Positions 41,783 to 49,432 of a stretch of 64,000 bases of DNA are shown here, in pieces. A program made the translations under genes and the position numbers. The first letter of the stretch is position 1. Each line of letters begins with the position of its first letter. This stretch comes from Halovenus carboxidivorans (GTDB lineage Archaea; Halobacteriota; Halobacteria; Halobacteriales; Haloarculaceae), in the NCBI RefSeq assembly GCF_009831575.1, contig NZ_WUUT01000005.1, forward strand, positions 1-64,000, read 5' to 3'. The notes under the pieces are model-generated. The model was not told where the DNA came from. It ran no database searches and saw only the letters and a list, made by a program, of their open reading frames with translations.

Positions 41783-43140
41783 TCCGACTCGTCGGCACCC
41801 GCCTCCGTCTCGGTCTCGGCAGGTGGATCGGTGTCGACCTCACCGGTCGTGTCGTCGGCACGGAGCCGGCCGATCCGCCGTGAGACGGACCTGGCGACGG
41901 TCTCGGAGCCGAGTCGGAGTCGCAGCGTCCCGAGCATCCCGACCGGCACGTAGAGGACGAAGACGACGAAGATGATCCCGGCGTAGAACTCCCCGTGGCC
42001 GGTCATGAACGCGTCCATCGCTCCGTCGACCGTGATGCCGCCGATAGTCGCGGTCAGCACCGACTCCGGGAGTACCTCCTGCAGCCACGGCTGGAGGCCG
42101 CCGCCGCTGGCCTCCCGCGTGAGGAACTCGTTGACGCTTTCGAGGAAGATATAGCCGAAGAGTGGCCCGGCGAGCGTCCCGAGTCCGCCGATGATCGTCG
42201 CCACCAGCGCAAACCCCGTCACGAGGAAAAACAGCGTCGTGTCCGGCGATGCTGTCCCCTCGATGACGATGAGTAGCGCGCCCGCGACAGCGCCGAAGAA
42301 TGCGGCGATCATGAACGCGCCAATCTTGTAGTAGAAGACGTTGTAACCGATTGCCTTCGCGCGCTCCTCGTTTTCCCTGATCGCGATCATGACGCGACCA
42401 AACGGGGAGTGGATGATCCGCTGCATCAGGAAGTAGCAGATCAACACGAGCAGTCCGACGAGGAGATAGGCGACGATCACCGAGTCACCGAACTCGATGC
42501 CGAGAATCGACGTGTCTCCGAATCCGGGATGGACGTTCGCGTTCAGCGGGTCGATGAAGGGAATCCCGATCATCGGCTCGAAGTCCGCCAGATTCGCTCC
42601 CCCGGCGGTCGTTCCCGTCGCCGGATCGGAGTTGCCCGGCGTCAGGTAATCCCAGTGCTGTGAGATGACGTACATAATCTCCGTGATACCGAGCGTAATC
42701 ATCGCGAAGTAGACGCCGCTGAGGCGGAACGCGAGCAGGCCGACCAACAGCGCGAACAGCGCGGCGACGACCGCACCCAACAGCAGTAGCGCCAGGAAGG
42801 GGAACTCCGCCGGAACGATCGGTAGCTGGCCGTTGTACCCCAGGACGACGAAGTACGCCCCGATGCCGAAGAAGGCAGCGTGACCGAAGGAGAGATAGCC
42901 CGTGTAGCCGCTGACGAAATCGAAAGACATCGCGAACAGCCCGAGGACGAAGACCATCAACATCGTGTCCGGTTCGGGGAGGATCATCTCCGCCGTCAGC
43001 GCGAACAGATCGACGAGCACGTCGTACGCGAACGGGTACGCGAGAAATACCAGGACGACGGCGATGTGAATCGCGTGATCCTGCAGGTACTGGACGGGCC
43101 AGCTATCCGGCTCGTACTGGTGTGCCGCGTCTGCGCTCAT
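41779..43140 (-). CDS. livM: Branched-chain amino acid ABC transporter permease LivM (cluster 2)
   Basis: A 453-residue permease with about ten membrane segments: VSGYTGYLSFGHAAFFGIGA (LivM motif) near residue 80, then SPFGRVMIAIRENEERAKAI (coupling loop) and FFGAVAGALLIVIEG. The C-terminus is an acidic cytoplasmic tail (about residues 405-453), opposite in charge to the basic tail of LivM in cluster 1, so the two are clearly different paralogues. It overlaps livH by 4 nt and is the last gene of this operon. Confidence 0.9.
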   Translation of the reverse strand: MSADAAHQYEPDSWPVQYLQDHAIHIAVVLVFLAYPFAYDVLVDLFALTAEMILPEPDTMLMVFVLGLFAMSFDFVSGYTGYLSFGHAAFFGIGAYFVVLGYNGQLPIVPAEFPFLALLLLGAVVAALFALLVGLLAFRLSGVYFAMITLGITEIMYVISQHWDYLTPGNSDPATGTTAGGANLADFEPMIGIPFIDPLNANVHPGFGDTSILGIEFGDSVIVAYLLVGLLVLICYFLMQRIIHSPFGRVMIAIRENEERAKAIGYNVFYYKIGAFMIAAFFGAVAGALLIVIEGTASPDTTLFFLVTGFALVATIIGGLGTLAGPLFGYIFLESVNEFLTREASGGGLQPWLQEVLPESVLTATIGGITVDGAMDAFMTGHGEFYAGIIFVVFVLYVPVGMLGTLRLRLGSETVARSVSRRIGRLRADDTTGEVDTDPPAETETEAGADESD

Positions 43141-44165
43141 CCGTGATCACCCTGTCCTTCGACGCCGAAGAGCCCGCGCGGTTGCAGGATCAGCATGACG
43201 ACGAGGATACTGAAGATCATCAGTTCTTCCAGCCCGGTGAACTCGATGACACCGGTGGTGAACGCCCACGTTCCGAGCGCGTCGATCATGCCGACCAGAA
43301 GCGAGGCGACGACGGTGCCTTTGAACGAACCGAGGCCGCCGACGATCACGATGACAAACGCCGGCAACAGGACATCCAGCGCGAGCGGGACACTGACGCT
43401 CCACAGCGGGTCCCACATCAGAACCACACCCGCCGCGCCGGCGATACCCGAACCGACGGCGAACACCACCGTAAAGGTCCGCTGGACGTTGATGCCGAGT
43501 GCTTTGGCCATCTCTTCGTCCTCGACGCCCGCGCGCACGAACAGCCCGTAGCGGGTCCTGTTGAGGAAGGCCCAGATCCCGACGGCGGTGAGGACACCGA
43601 GGAGAATCTCGAACAGTTGGAGGTTGGTGAACTCGACGAACAGCAGTTCCGAATCGCCCAACTCCGAGGGGAGTGTCTGACGCCGCGGTGAGGCCCAGTC
43701 GAGATTCCACTGGCCGTTGTTGATGTCGCGGAACTCGACGATCATCCGCATGAACTGTTCCATCGTGATCGTGATTCCGAAGGTGAGCAGTATCTGGTAG
43801 ATCGGCGGGTACTCGTAGAGCTTTCTGACCAGCGTCACCTCGAAGATGGTTCCCAGCGCCGCCAGCAGCGCGAAGACGACGACGAGCACGAACAGGAAGA
43901 CGAGCATCACCGTCGCCCACCCCATGCTGGCGGTGACCAGTCCTAACATCAGCCCCGCGGCGATGTACGCCCCGTACATCGTGAAGGCACCGTGGGCGAA
44001 GTTGATGACATCCATCAGCCCGAAGATCAGCGTCAGGCCGCTGGCGATCATCAGGTAGAGACTCGCCTTGGCGAATCCCTCGATCAGGACGCTCGAAACG
44101 TCCCCCGGCGAGGTCAGCAGGTCGAGCACATCACCGACGAACAGCGGATCGACTGTCGGGATCAT
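43137..44165 (-). CDS. livH: Branched-chain amino acid ABC transporter permease LivH (cluster 2)
   Basis: A 342-residue permease. Motifs: ASGLTLIFGLMDVINFAHGAF (NFAHG near residue 55), a coupling loop around RAGVEDEEMAKALGINVQRT and VVIVGGLGSFKGTVVASLL. It is longer than LivH of cluster 1 owing to an inserted loop near residues 130-185 (DINNGQWNLDWASPRRQTLP). It pairs with LivM and is coupled by 4-nt overlaps to both neighbours. ATG start at 44165. Confidence 0.9.
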   Translation of the reverse strand: MIPTVDPLFVGDVLDLLTSPGDVSSVLIEGFAKASLYLMIASGLTLIFGLMDVINFAHGAFTMYGAYIAAGLMLGLVTASMGWATVMLVFLFVLVVVFALLAALGTIFEVTLVRKLYEYPPIYQILLTFGITITMEQFMRMIVEFRDINNGQWNLDWASPRRQTLPSELGDSELLFVEFTNLQLFEILLGVLTAVGIWAFLNRTRYGLFVRAGVEDEEMAKALGINVQRTFTVVFAVGSGIAGAAGVVLMWDPLWSVSVPLALDVLLPAFVIVIVGGLGSFKGTVVASLLVGMIDALGTWAFTTGVIEFTGLEELMIFSILVVMLILQPRGLFGVEGQGDHG

Positions 44166-44860
44166 GCCGAGAGATACCTCCTGAGTCGTTCGTCGTCGGT
44201 CGAAACCGCGCTCGTCTCGCCCTCGTCGATGATCTGGCCGTGGTCCATGACGTAGAACCGGTCAGCCAGATCCAGCGCGAGGCCGAGTTTCTGCTCGACG
44301 AGCAGGATGGGAATCTCCTCGGCGGCGTCCATCAGCGCCCGCCCCACGTCGGTGACGATCTGCGGAGCCAGTCCCTCGCTGGGTTCGTCGACGAGCAACA
44401 GGTCGTTGTCACCGACCAGTCCGCGAGCGATTGCGAGCATCTGTTGTTGGCCGCCTGAGAGATCACCGGCGCGCTGGTCGGAGCGCTCCTTGAGAATCGG
44501 GAACGTCTCGTAGGCCGTCTCCAGCGCCTCCGGCACACGCTGGCTGTCCGGCACCGCGGCCCGAATGTTCTCTTCGACGCTCAGCCGGGTGAACATCCGG
44601 CGTTCCTCGGGAATCCAGCCGATACCGGCCTCGGCCACCTCGTAGGTGTCCTTGCCGACGAGTTCCTCGCCGTCGAAGGTGATCGTCCCCTCGACCGGCG
44701 GCGTTAGCTGGAGGATCGACCGCATCGTCGTCGTCTTCCCGACACCGTTGCGCCCGAGCAGCGCGACGACTTCGCCCTCGTCGATCTCCAGAGAGACTCC
44801 CTCGAGGATGTGACTCTCGCCGTAGTAGGTGTGGATGTCAGAGACGTCGAGCAGCGTCAT
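44162..44860 (-). CDS. livF: Branched-chain amino acid ABC transporter ATPase LivF (cluster 2)
   Basis: A 232-residue ABC ATPase: Walker A LLGRNGVGKTTTMRSIL near residue 35, signature LSGGQQQMLAIARGL near 132, Walker B LLLVDEPSEGLAPQIV, switch region LLVEQKLGLALDL. Overlaps livG by 4 nt upstream and livH by 4 nt downstream. It is the LivF-type ATPase of the second transporter. Confidence 0.93.
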   Translation of the reverse strand: MTLLDVSDIHTYYGESHILEGVSLEIDEGEVVALLGRNGVGKTTTMRSILQLTPPVEGTITFDGEELVGKDTYEVAEAGIGWIPEERRMFTRLSVEENIRAAVPDSQRVPEALETAYETFPILKERSDQRAGDLSGGQQQMLAIARGLVGDNDLLLVDEPSEGLAPQIVTDVGRALMDAAEEIPILLVEQKLGLALDLADRFYVMDHGQIIDEGETSAVSTDDERLRRYLSA

Positions 44861-45648
44861 ACGATCCCCCCGTCTGTCGCCGCCTGTCGTTCGAGATCAC
44901 CAGCCTCGTAGCCGCCGAGATACGCTTCCTGTACGTCGGGATCGCCCCGGACGTTCTCGGGCACGTCGTCGGCGATGATCGCGCCCTGATTGAGAACGAC
45001 GACCCGCTCGGAGACATCCATGACGATGTCCATATTGTGCTCGACCAGCAGGACAGCGTGGTCGGTCGCGACGTCCTCGATCAGCGCCTTGATGTCGTCG
45101 ACGTTCTCCGACGAGACGCCGGCGTTTGGCTCGTCTAACAGCAACACGTCCGGATCGCCCGCCAGGGCGATTGCGACTTCGAGTTGGCGTTTCTCGCCGT
45201 GGCTGAGGTTCTCCGCGGTGACCTGCTCCTGGCCGTCCAGCCCGACCCGTTCGAGAATCCGGCGGGCCTCCTCGTAGTGTTCCTCGAAGGCGTTGACGTT
45301 GCGCCAGAGCCGCAGCGAGTTCTCGCCGTGTGCCTGTGCGGCCACGCGGACGTTCTCGAGGACCGTACTCGTCGGGAAGATATTCGTGATCTGAAACGAA
45401 CGGTGGATGCCGAGTTGGGCAGTCTCCTGTGGCTCGGCGTCGGTGATGTCGATCCACTGGCCGTCGCGCTCGAACTCGACGGTTCCCTCCGAGGGCGTCA
45501 GCGCCCCGGTGAGGAGATTGAAAAACGTCGTCTTCCCGGCCCCGTTCGGCCCGATCAGCGAGGTCAGTTCCTCACCGAGTTCGAAATCGACGTGATCGGT
45601 GGCAGTGATCCCGCCGAACCGTTTCGTGAGTCCGGTCGTGCGAAGCAT
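44857..45648 (-). CDS. livG: Branched-chain amino acid ABC transporter ATPase LivG (cluster 2)
   Basis: A 263-residue ABC ATPase: Walker A LIGPNGAGKTTFFNLLTG near residue 32, signature LSHGEKRQLEVAIAL near 150, Walker B VLLLDEPNAGVSSENVDD, switch His in LLVEHNMDIVMDV, and the LivG-type C-terminus (DVQEAYLGGYEAG). It starts 2 nt after the binding-protein gene stop and overlaps livF. It is less related to the cluster 1 LivG than paralogues from a recent duplication would be, by eye. Confidence 0.93.
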   Translation of the reverse strand: MLRTTGLTKRFGGITATDHVDFELGEELTSLIGPNGAGKTTFFNLLTGALTPSEGTVEFERDGQWIDITDAEPQETAQLGIHRSFQITNIFPTSTVLENVRVAAQAHGENSLRLWRNVNAFEEHYEEARRILERVGLDGQEQVTAENLSHGEKRQLEVAIALAGDPDVLLLDEPNAGVSSENVDDIKALIEDVATDHAVLLVEHNMDIVMDVSERVVVLNQGAIIADDVPENVRGDPDVQEAYLGGYEAGDLERQAATDGGIV

Positions 45649-45650
45649 CG

Positions 45651-46997
45651 TTATGACAGGTCACAGCTCATTTCGCTGGCCGGGATCGTCACGTCGTCGG
45701 CCGGGACCGTCTCGATCGGCTCGCTGGGCTGGATCGCGGCCGGCCAGTTCTCCTGATCGTCGGGCGTCACTTCGACGTTCGCGACGGTCATCGGCGAGCG
45801 CGCCTGGTTGTTGTACTCCTGGAAGGTGTAGGCGTTCTCGCCTTTCGGGGTCTCCTCGACGGTCATGCCGCGCAGTCCCGAGACGATAGCGTCGCGGGAG
45901 ATCTCGCCTTCCTCTTGGACGGCCTGGATCGTCGCCGAAGCGGCCGTGAACGCGCCGCCGGTGAACAGGTCCGGCACGACGCCGTAGGCGCTGGTGTGGC
46001 GGTCGATAAAGGCGTCGTTGATCTCGTTGTCGTACTGGTTCCAGTGGTATCGGGTCGTGAACGGCCCGAAGTCGGCGTTCGCGAGCCCCTCGTTCGTGAA
46101 GTTGTCCCCGAGCACGTCTCTGAGCGTATCGCCGACGATACTGAGGGTGACTCGGGAGGCGAAGCCGCCGAACAGTTGCATGTCGTAATCACCGGTGAGG
46201 AACTCGGTGGCGAAAAACGGCAGCGTCGAGGCGGTGAACCCACCGACCATCCCCTGTGCGCCCGCGTTTTCGGCCGTTTCGAGTAGCCCCTGCCACTCCT
46301 GCTGGCCGCTCGCAACCGACCGTTCGAGCACGATTTCGACGCCGCGGTTCTCTAAAACGGTCCGGTAGTTGTTGATGACCGACTGCCCGAAGGTGTCGTC
46401 TGCGCCGAACAGCGCCATCCGCTCGACATCCGTCGAGTCGGCGATGTAGACGCCGCCGCTGCGGGCGTCCATCGCGGTGTTCTCGTTCGCCCGGAACACC
46501 TGTTCGCGGCAGGTCTCTTCGTTCGCCGTCAGCCCCGCCGAGGCCGCCGGTCCCATGATGTAGGGCACGTCCGAGCGGTCGACGACCTGCGTGATGACAC
46601 GCTGTGCGCCCCCGGAGTTCCCCACGCCGAACAGCAGGTCGACTTCGCTTTCGGTCGTCAGGTCCTCCGCGAGAGACTGTGCCTCCTGTGGGTTGAACTG
46701 CGTGTCCCGAACGAGCAGTTCGACATCGATGTCTCCGACGGAGTACGAGTACTCCCCCGCGTCGACGCTCTCCTCGCCGAGCGGATCGGTTCCGGCTTTC
46801 TGTGCGAGTCCGTTGTAGAAGCCGGCGGTCCCCTGCGCGCCGTACTGCGGGAGCGGGCCCGAAAAGTCCTGCAGGACGCCGATACTGAGCGCCCCGCTCA
46901 GTCCCTCGTCGTCACCGACGGCACAGCCGGCGAGTGCGAGCGCACCTGTCGTCCCCATCGTTCCGAGTAGCTGTCGTCTCGTGAGATTGGATCCCAT
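45651..46997 (-). CDS. livK: ABC transporter substrate-binding lipoprotein LivK-like (cluster 2)
   Basis: A 448-residue binding protein with a twin-arginine lipoprotein signal (LTRRQLLGTMGTTGALALAGC), so it is Tat-exported and lipid-anchored. The mature part opens with SIGVLQDFSGPLPQYGAQGT and continues with the type I binding fold (LLFGVGNSGGAQRVITQVVD and MALFGADDTFGQSVINNYRT). Substrate unknown; amides, short-chain carboxylates and urea are bound by relatives as well as amino acids. It is the first gene of the livK-G-F-H-M operon and lies 172 nt downstream of an acyl-CoA synthetase gene. Confidence 0.9.
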   Translation of the reverse strand: MGSNLTRRQLLGTMGTTGALALAGCAVGDDEGLSGALSIGVLQDFSGPLPQYGAQGTAGFYNGLAQKAGTDPLGEESVDAGEYSYSVGDIDVELLVRDTQFNPQEAQSLAEDLTTESEVDLLFGVGNSGGAQRVITQVVDRSDVPYIMGPAASAGLTANEETCREQVFRANENTAMDARSGGVYIADSTDVERMALFGADDTFGQSVINNYRTVLENRGVEIVLERSVASGQQEWQGLLETAENAGAQGMVGGFTASTLPFFATEFLTGDYDMQLFGGFASRVTLSIVGDTLRDVLGDNFTNEGLANADFGPFTTRYHWNQYDNEINDAFIDRHTSAYGVVPDLFTGGAFTAASATIQAVQEEGEISRDAIVSGLRGMTVEETPKGENAYTFQEYNNQARSPMTVANVEVTPDDQENWPAAIQPSEPIETVPADDVTIPASEMSCDLS

Positions 46998-47039
46998 GAC
47001 TGGATAAGACTACAGTGTCAGACCATGAAAACCGGGATG

Positions 47040-47051
47040 TTAACATGTTAA
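47040..47051. promoter_or_regulatory. 12-bp palindrome upstream of livK cluster 2
   Basis: TTAACATGTTAA is a perfect 12-bp palindrome centred 48 nt before the livK start (46997), just upstream of a weak TATA-like TTTTCAT (47025-47031). The place and symmetry fit an activator site or an overlapping second promoter; unproven. Confidence 0.35.
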
Positions 47052-47169
47052 ATTCGATGAGAGACGGGTGGCCGTTCACGAATACGGCCTTCAGGGCGGC
47101 TGATCGAGAGATGAGTAGACGGCTGTCAGTGTCGACCGTCCGGGCCGGCGGGTCTCGGAGTCCTTCTCG

Positions 47170-48780
47170 CTATCCTTCGCCGACCATCCGGTCTTCGTCC
47201 TCCCACTCCTGCTCGCGCAACTCGAACTTCTGGACCTTTCCGGTCGCGGTCGTGGGAAGATCCTCGACGTACTCGATCCGCCGGACTGTCTTGTAGTTCG
47301 CCAGATTCTCGCGGGTGAACTCCGTCAGCTCCTCCGCCGAGACCGGCGGGTCCTCCGGATCGCCGTTCGCGGGAACGACGAAGGCCTTGGGCGTCTCGCC
47401 CCACTCGTCGTCCGGTGCGGGGATGACGGCGACGTCGTTGACGGCCTCGTGCTCGAAGAGGGTGTCTTCGAGTTCGATGCTGGAGATGTTCTCGCCCCCG
47501 GAGATGATGATATCCTTCTTGCGGTCCTGAATCGAGATCATCCCGTTCTCGTCGACCGTGGCGAGGTCCCCGAGGTGGTAATAGCCCTCGGCGCGGTCGT
47601 TGAACGCCTCCTCGGTCGCCTCGGGTTTGTTCCAGTACTTCTCCATCACCTGGTTGCCTCTGACGACGACCTCACCGATGGTCTCGTCGTCCCGGGGCAC
47701 GTCGTTGCCGTCCTCGTCGACGACGCGGATTTCGGTGCCCAGATAGCCGAAGCCCTGGCGTTTCTTCACGCGGAACCGGTCGCTGCTGTCGTCCTCGAAG
47801 AACCGGCGGGCGTCGGAGGTGGTAATCAGCGGTCCGGTTTCAGTCGCGCCGTAGACGTGTTTCAGATACCAGCCGAACTCTTCCTCGACCGTTCGGATCG
47901 TCGCCTCCGGTGGGGCGGCGCCTGCGGTGGCGATCCGAACGTCGTTGTTGCCGGTCGTCTCCGGTTCGTGCTCGTCGTAGTAGTCGATGAGCATGTTCAG
48001 CACGGTCGGCGCACCGCACATATAGGAGACGTCCTCGGTCTGGACGGCCTCGAATATCTCCTCGGCCTCCACACCGCGCGTGCAGATGTGCTTCGCACCC
48101 ATGCCGGTGACGGCGTAGATGTGTCCCCAGCCGTTGACGTGGAACATCGGCAGCGTCCAGAGGTAGACGTCGTCGTCGCTGATCTCCTGGTGGACCGTAG
48201 TGAGATAGGCGTGAATCGTCTCGGCCCGGTGGGTTCGACAGACTCCCTTCGGATCGCCGGTCGTTCCGGAGGTGTAGTTGATCGTGATGATCTCGTCTTC
48301 GCTCATCTCCGGGCGGTCGTACTCGCCGCCGTTGTCGACGATCTCGTCGAAGGACTCCCAGTCGCCGTCGACGGCCGCCGCGTCGTTCGTGATGAACGTC
48401 TCCGTCGGAACCTCGTCGCGGATCGCCTCGATCTTCTCGGCGAAGTCGTAATCCGCGTAGATCGCGTCCACGCCGGCATCTTCGAGGATGTACGAGAAGT
48501 CGTCGGGCGTCAGTCGATAGTTCAGCGGCGTGTGGACGGCCCCGGCCTGCATCGCTCCGAAGGCCGCTTCGAGGTGGTAGTGCGTGTTCGGATCCAGCAC
48601 GGCGACGCGGTCCCCCTTCTCGATCCCCCGATCCTGCAGGGCAGCAGCGAAGCCGTCGGCACGCTCGCCGAGTTCCTCGTAGCTGTACCGTTCCCCCGTC
48701 GTCGCGACGACCGCTTCCTCGTCCCCGTAGTGGTCTCGCGCACGGTCGAGAAACTCCGTGACAAGCAGTGGCTTGTGCAT
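47170..48780 (-). CDS. AMP-forming acyl-CoA synthetase (fatty-acid-CoA ligase-like)
   Basis: A 536-residue ANL-superfamily ligase. Motifs: INYTSGTTGDPKGVCRTHRA (P-loop, near residue 180), VYGATETGPL, YWNKPEATEEAF, YHLGDLATVDENGMISIQDR and RKKDIIISGGENISSIELE, and the catalytic Lys in PTTATGKVQKFELREQ. It activates a carboxylic acid to its acyl-CoA via an acyl-AMP. The short-to-medium substrate pocket cannot be read from sequence. It precedes the second liv operon on the same strand, so it may activate the imported ligand. The ATG at 48780 is chosen over a longer, unlikely extension. Confidence 0.92.
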   Translation of the reverse strand: MHKPLLVTEFLDRARDHYGDEEAVVATTGERYSYEELGERADGFAAALQDRGIEKGDRVAVLDPNTHYHLEAAFGAMQAGAVHTPLNYRLTPDDFSYILEDAGVDAIYADYDFAEKIEAIRDEVPTETFITNDAAAVDGDWESFDEIVDNGGEYDRPEMSEDEIITINYTSGTTGDPKGVCRTHRAETIHAYLTTVHQEISDDDVYLWTLPMFHVNGWGHIYAVTGMGAKHICTRGVEAEEIFEAVQTEDVSYMCGAPTVLNMLIDYYDEHEPETTGNNDVRIATAGAAPPEATIRTVEEEFGWYLKHVYGATETGPLITTSDARRFFEDDSSDRFRVKKRQGFGYLGTEIRVVDEDGNDVPRDDETIGEVVVRGNQVMEKYWNKPEATEEAFNDRAEGYYHLGDLATVDENGMISIQDRKKDIIISGGENISSIELEDTLFEHEAVNDVAVIPAPDDEWGETPKAFVVPANGDPEDPPVSAEELTEFTRENLANYKTVRRIEYVEDLPTTATGKVQKFELREQEWEDEDRMVGEG

Positions 48781-48793
48781 AGCGTCTCTTTCT

Positions 48794-48819
48794 ACCTGTC
48801 GTCTTATCAAACTACAGGT
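48794..48819. promoter_or_regulatory. Inverted repeat spanning the acyl-CoA synthetase promoter
   Basis: ACCTGT (48794-48799) and ACAGGT (48814-48819) are perfect 6-bp arms separated by 14 nt. The spacer contains TTTGATAAG, a TATA-like element about 25 nt from the ATG at 48780. A dyad around the TATA box is a typical repressor position. Confidence 0.35.
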
Positions 48820-48862
48820 TAATATATGTACGCGGGGTCGGCCCGCCTCCCGGGGCCGGGTC

Positions 48863-49069
48863 TCAGGGGTGGTCGTACGCGACGCTGGCCGCGATCAGCA
48901 CACCGATCAGACCGGTGATCGCCGAGATCGTACCGATGGCGAACACGCCGATCTGGAGGATCCGGCCGTCGAGCGTTTCCGCGGCCGTGAGCACGAACAG
49001 CGCAGTGACGAACGCGATCAGTGCCAGCAACCGGCCCAGGCGTCCGAACTCGATTGCGTCAGTCACCAC
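48863..49069 (-). CDS. Small two-helix membrane protein
   Basis: A 68-residue protein with two hydrophobic segments (about 13-33, LLALIAFVTALFVLTAAE, and 40-63, ILQIGVFAIGTISAITGLIG). Function unknown. It overlaps the preceding membrane protein gene by 11 nt, so the two are very probably co-transcribed and translationally coupled. They lie downstream of the nitric oxide reductase gene on the same strand. Confidence 0.65.
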   Translation of the reverse strand: MVTDAIEFGRLGRLLALIAFVTALFVLTAAETLDGRILQIGVFAIGTISAITGLIGVLIAASVAYDHP

Positions 49070-49307
49070 GGTTTCTCACCACGCTGAGGACTCCCTCGTA
49101 CTGCGGATTTCCGAGAGCGTGAATCGACTGGCAGATCCACATGCCCGCCGTGAAGTTCACGAAGGCGACGAATGACACCTGACCGAGTTCCCCCTCTAGA
49201 ACCAGCGCCGACAGGAGCGCACCCACCAACGTGATGGCCATGATAGCGTGCGTAATAAGTGACCGAACGCCGAACGGCCGGAACGACTCCAGTAGCTTGT
49301 TCGTCAC
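49059..49307 (-). CDS. Small membrane protein near the nitric oxide reductase
   Basis: An 82-residue protein with two or three hydrophobic segments (SLITHAIMAITLVGALLSAL, VSFVAFVNFTAGMWICQSI). GTG start at 49307, preceded by a TATA-like GTTTATCC about 27 nt upstream, so it has its own promoter 125 nt from the end of norB. No known domain. Possibly an accessory or regulatory partner of a respiratory complex; inference from position only. Confidence 0.65.
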   Translation of the reverse strand: MTNKLLESFRPFGVRSLITHAIMAITLVGALLSALVLEGELGQVSFVAFVNFTAGMWICQSIHALGNPQYEGVLSVVRNRGD

Positions 49308-49432
49308 GATTAGGTAGTGTTTCCTACAGGGATAAACCCCCGGAATCGGTCACAAACGCGTCTGAAACGCCTGTTTTTGATTATCCGGGAAACTGCTCGT
49401 CAGTGCGGGAACCTACTCCGGACCGGCCGGGT

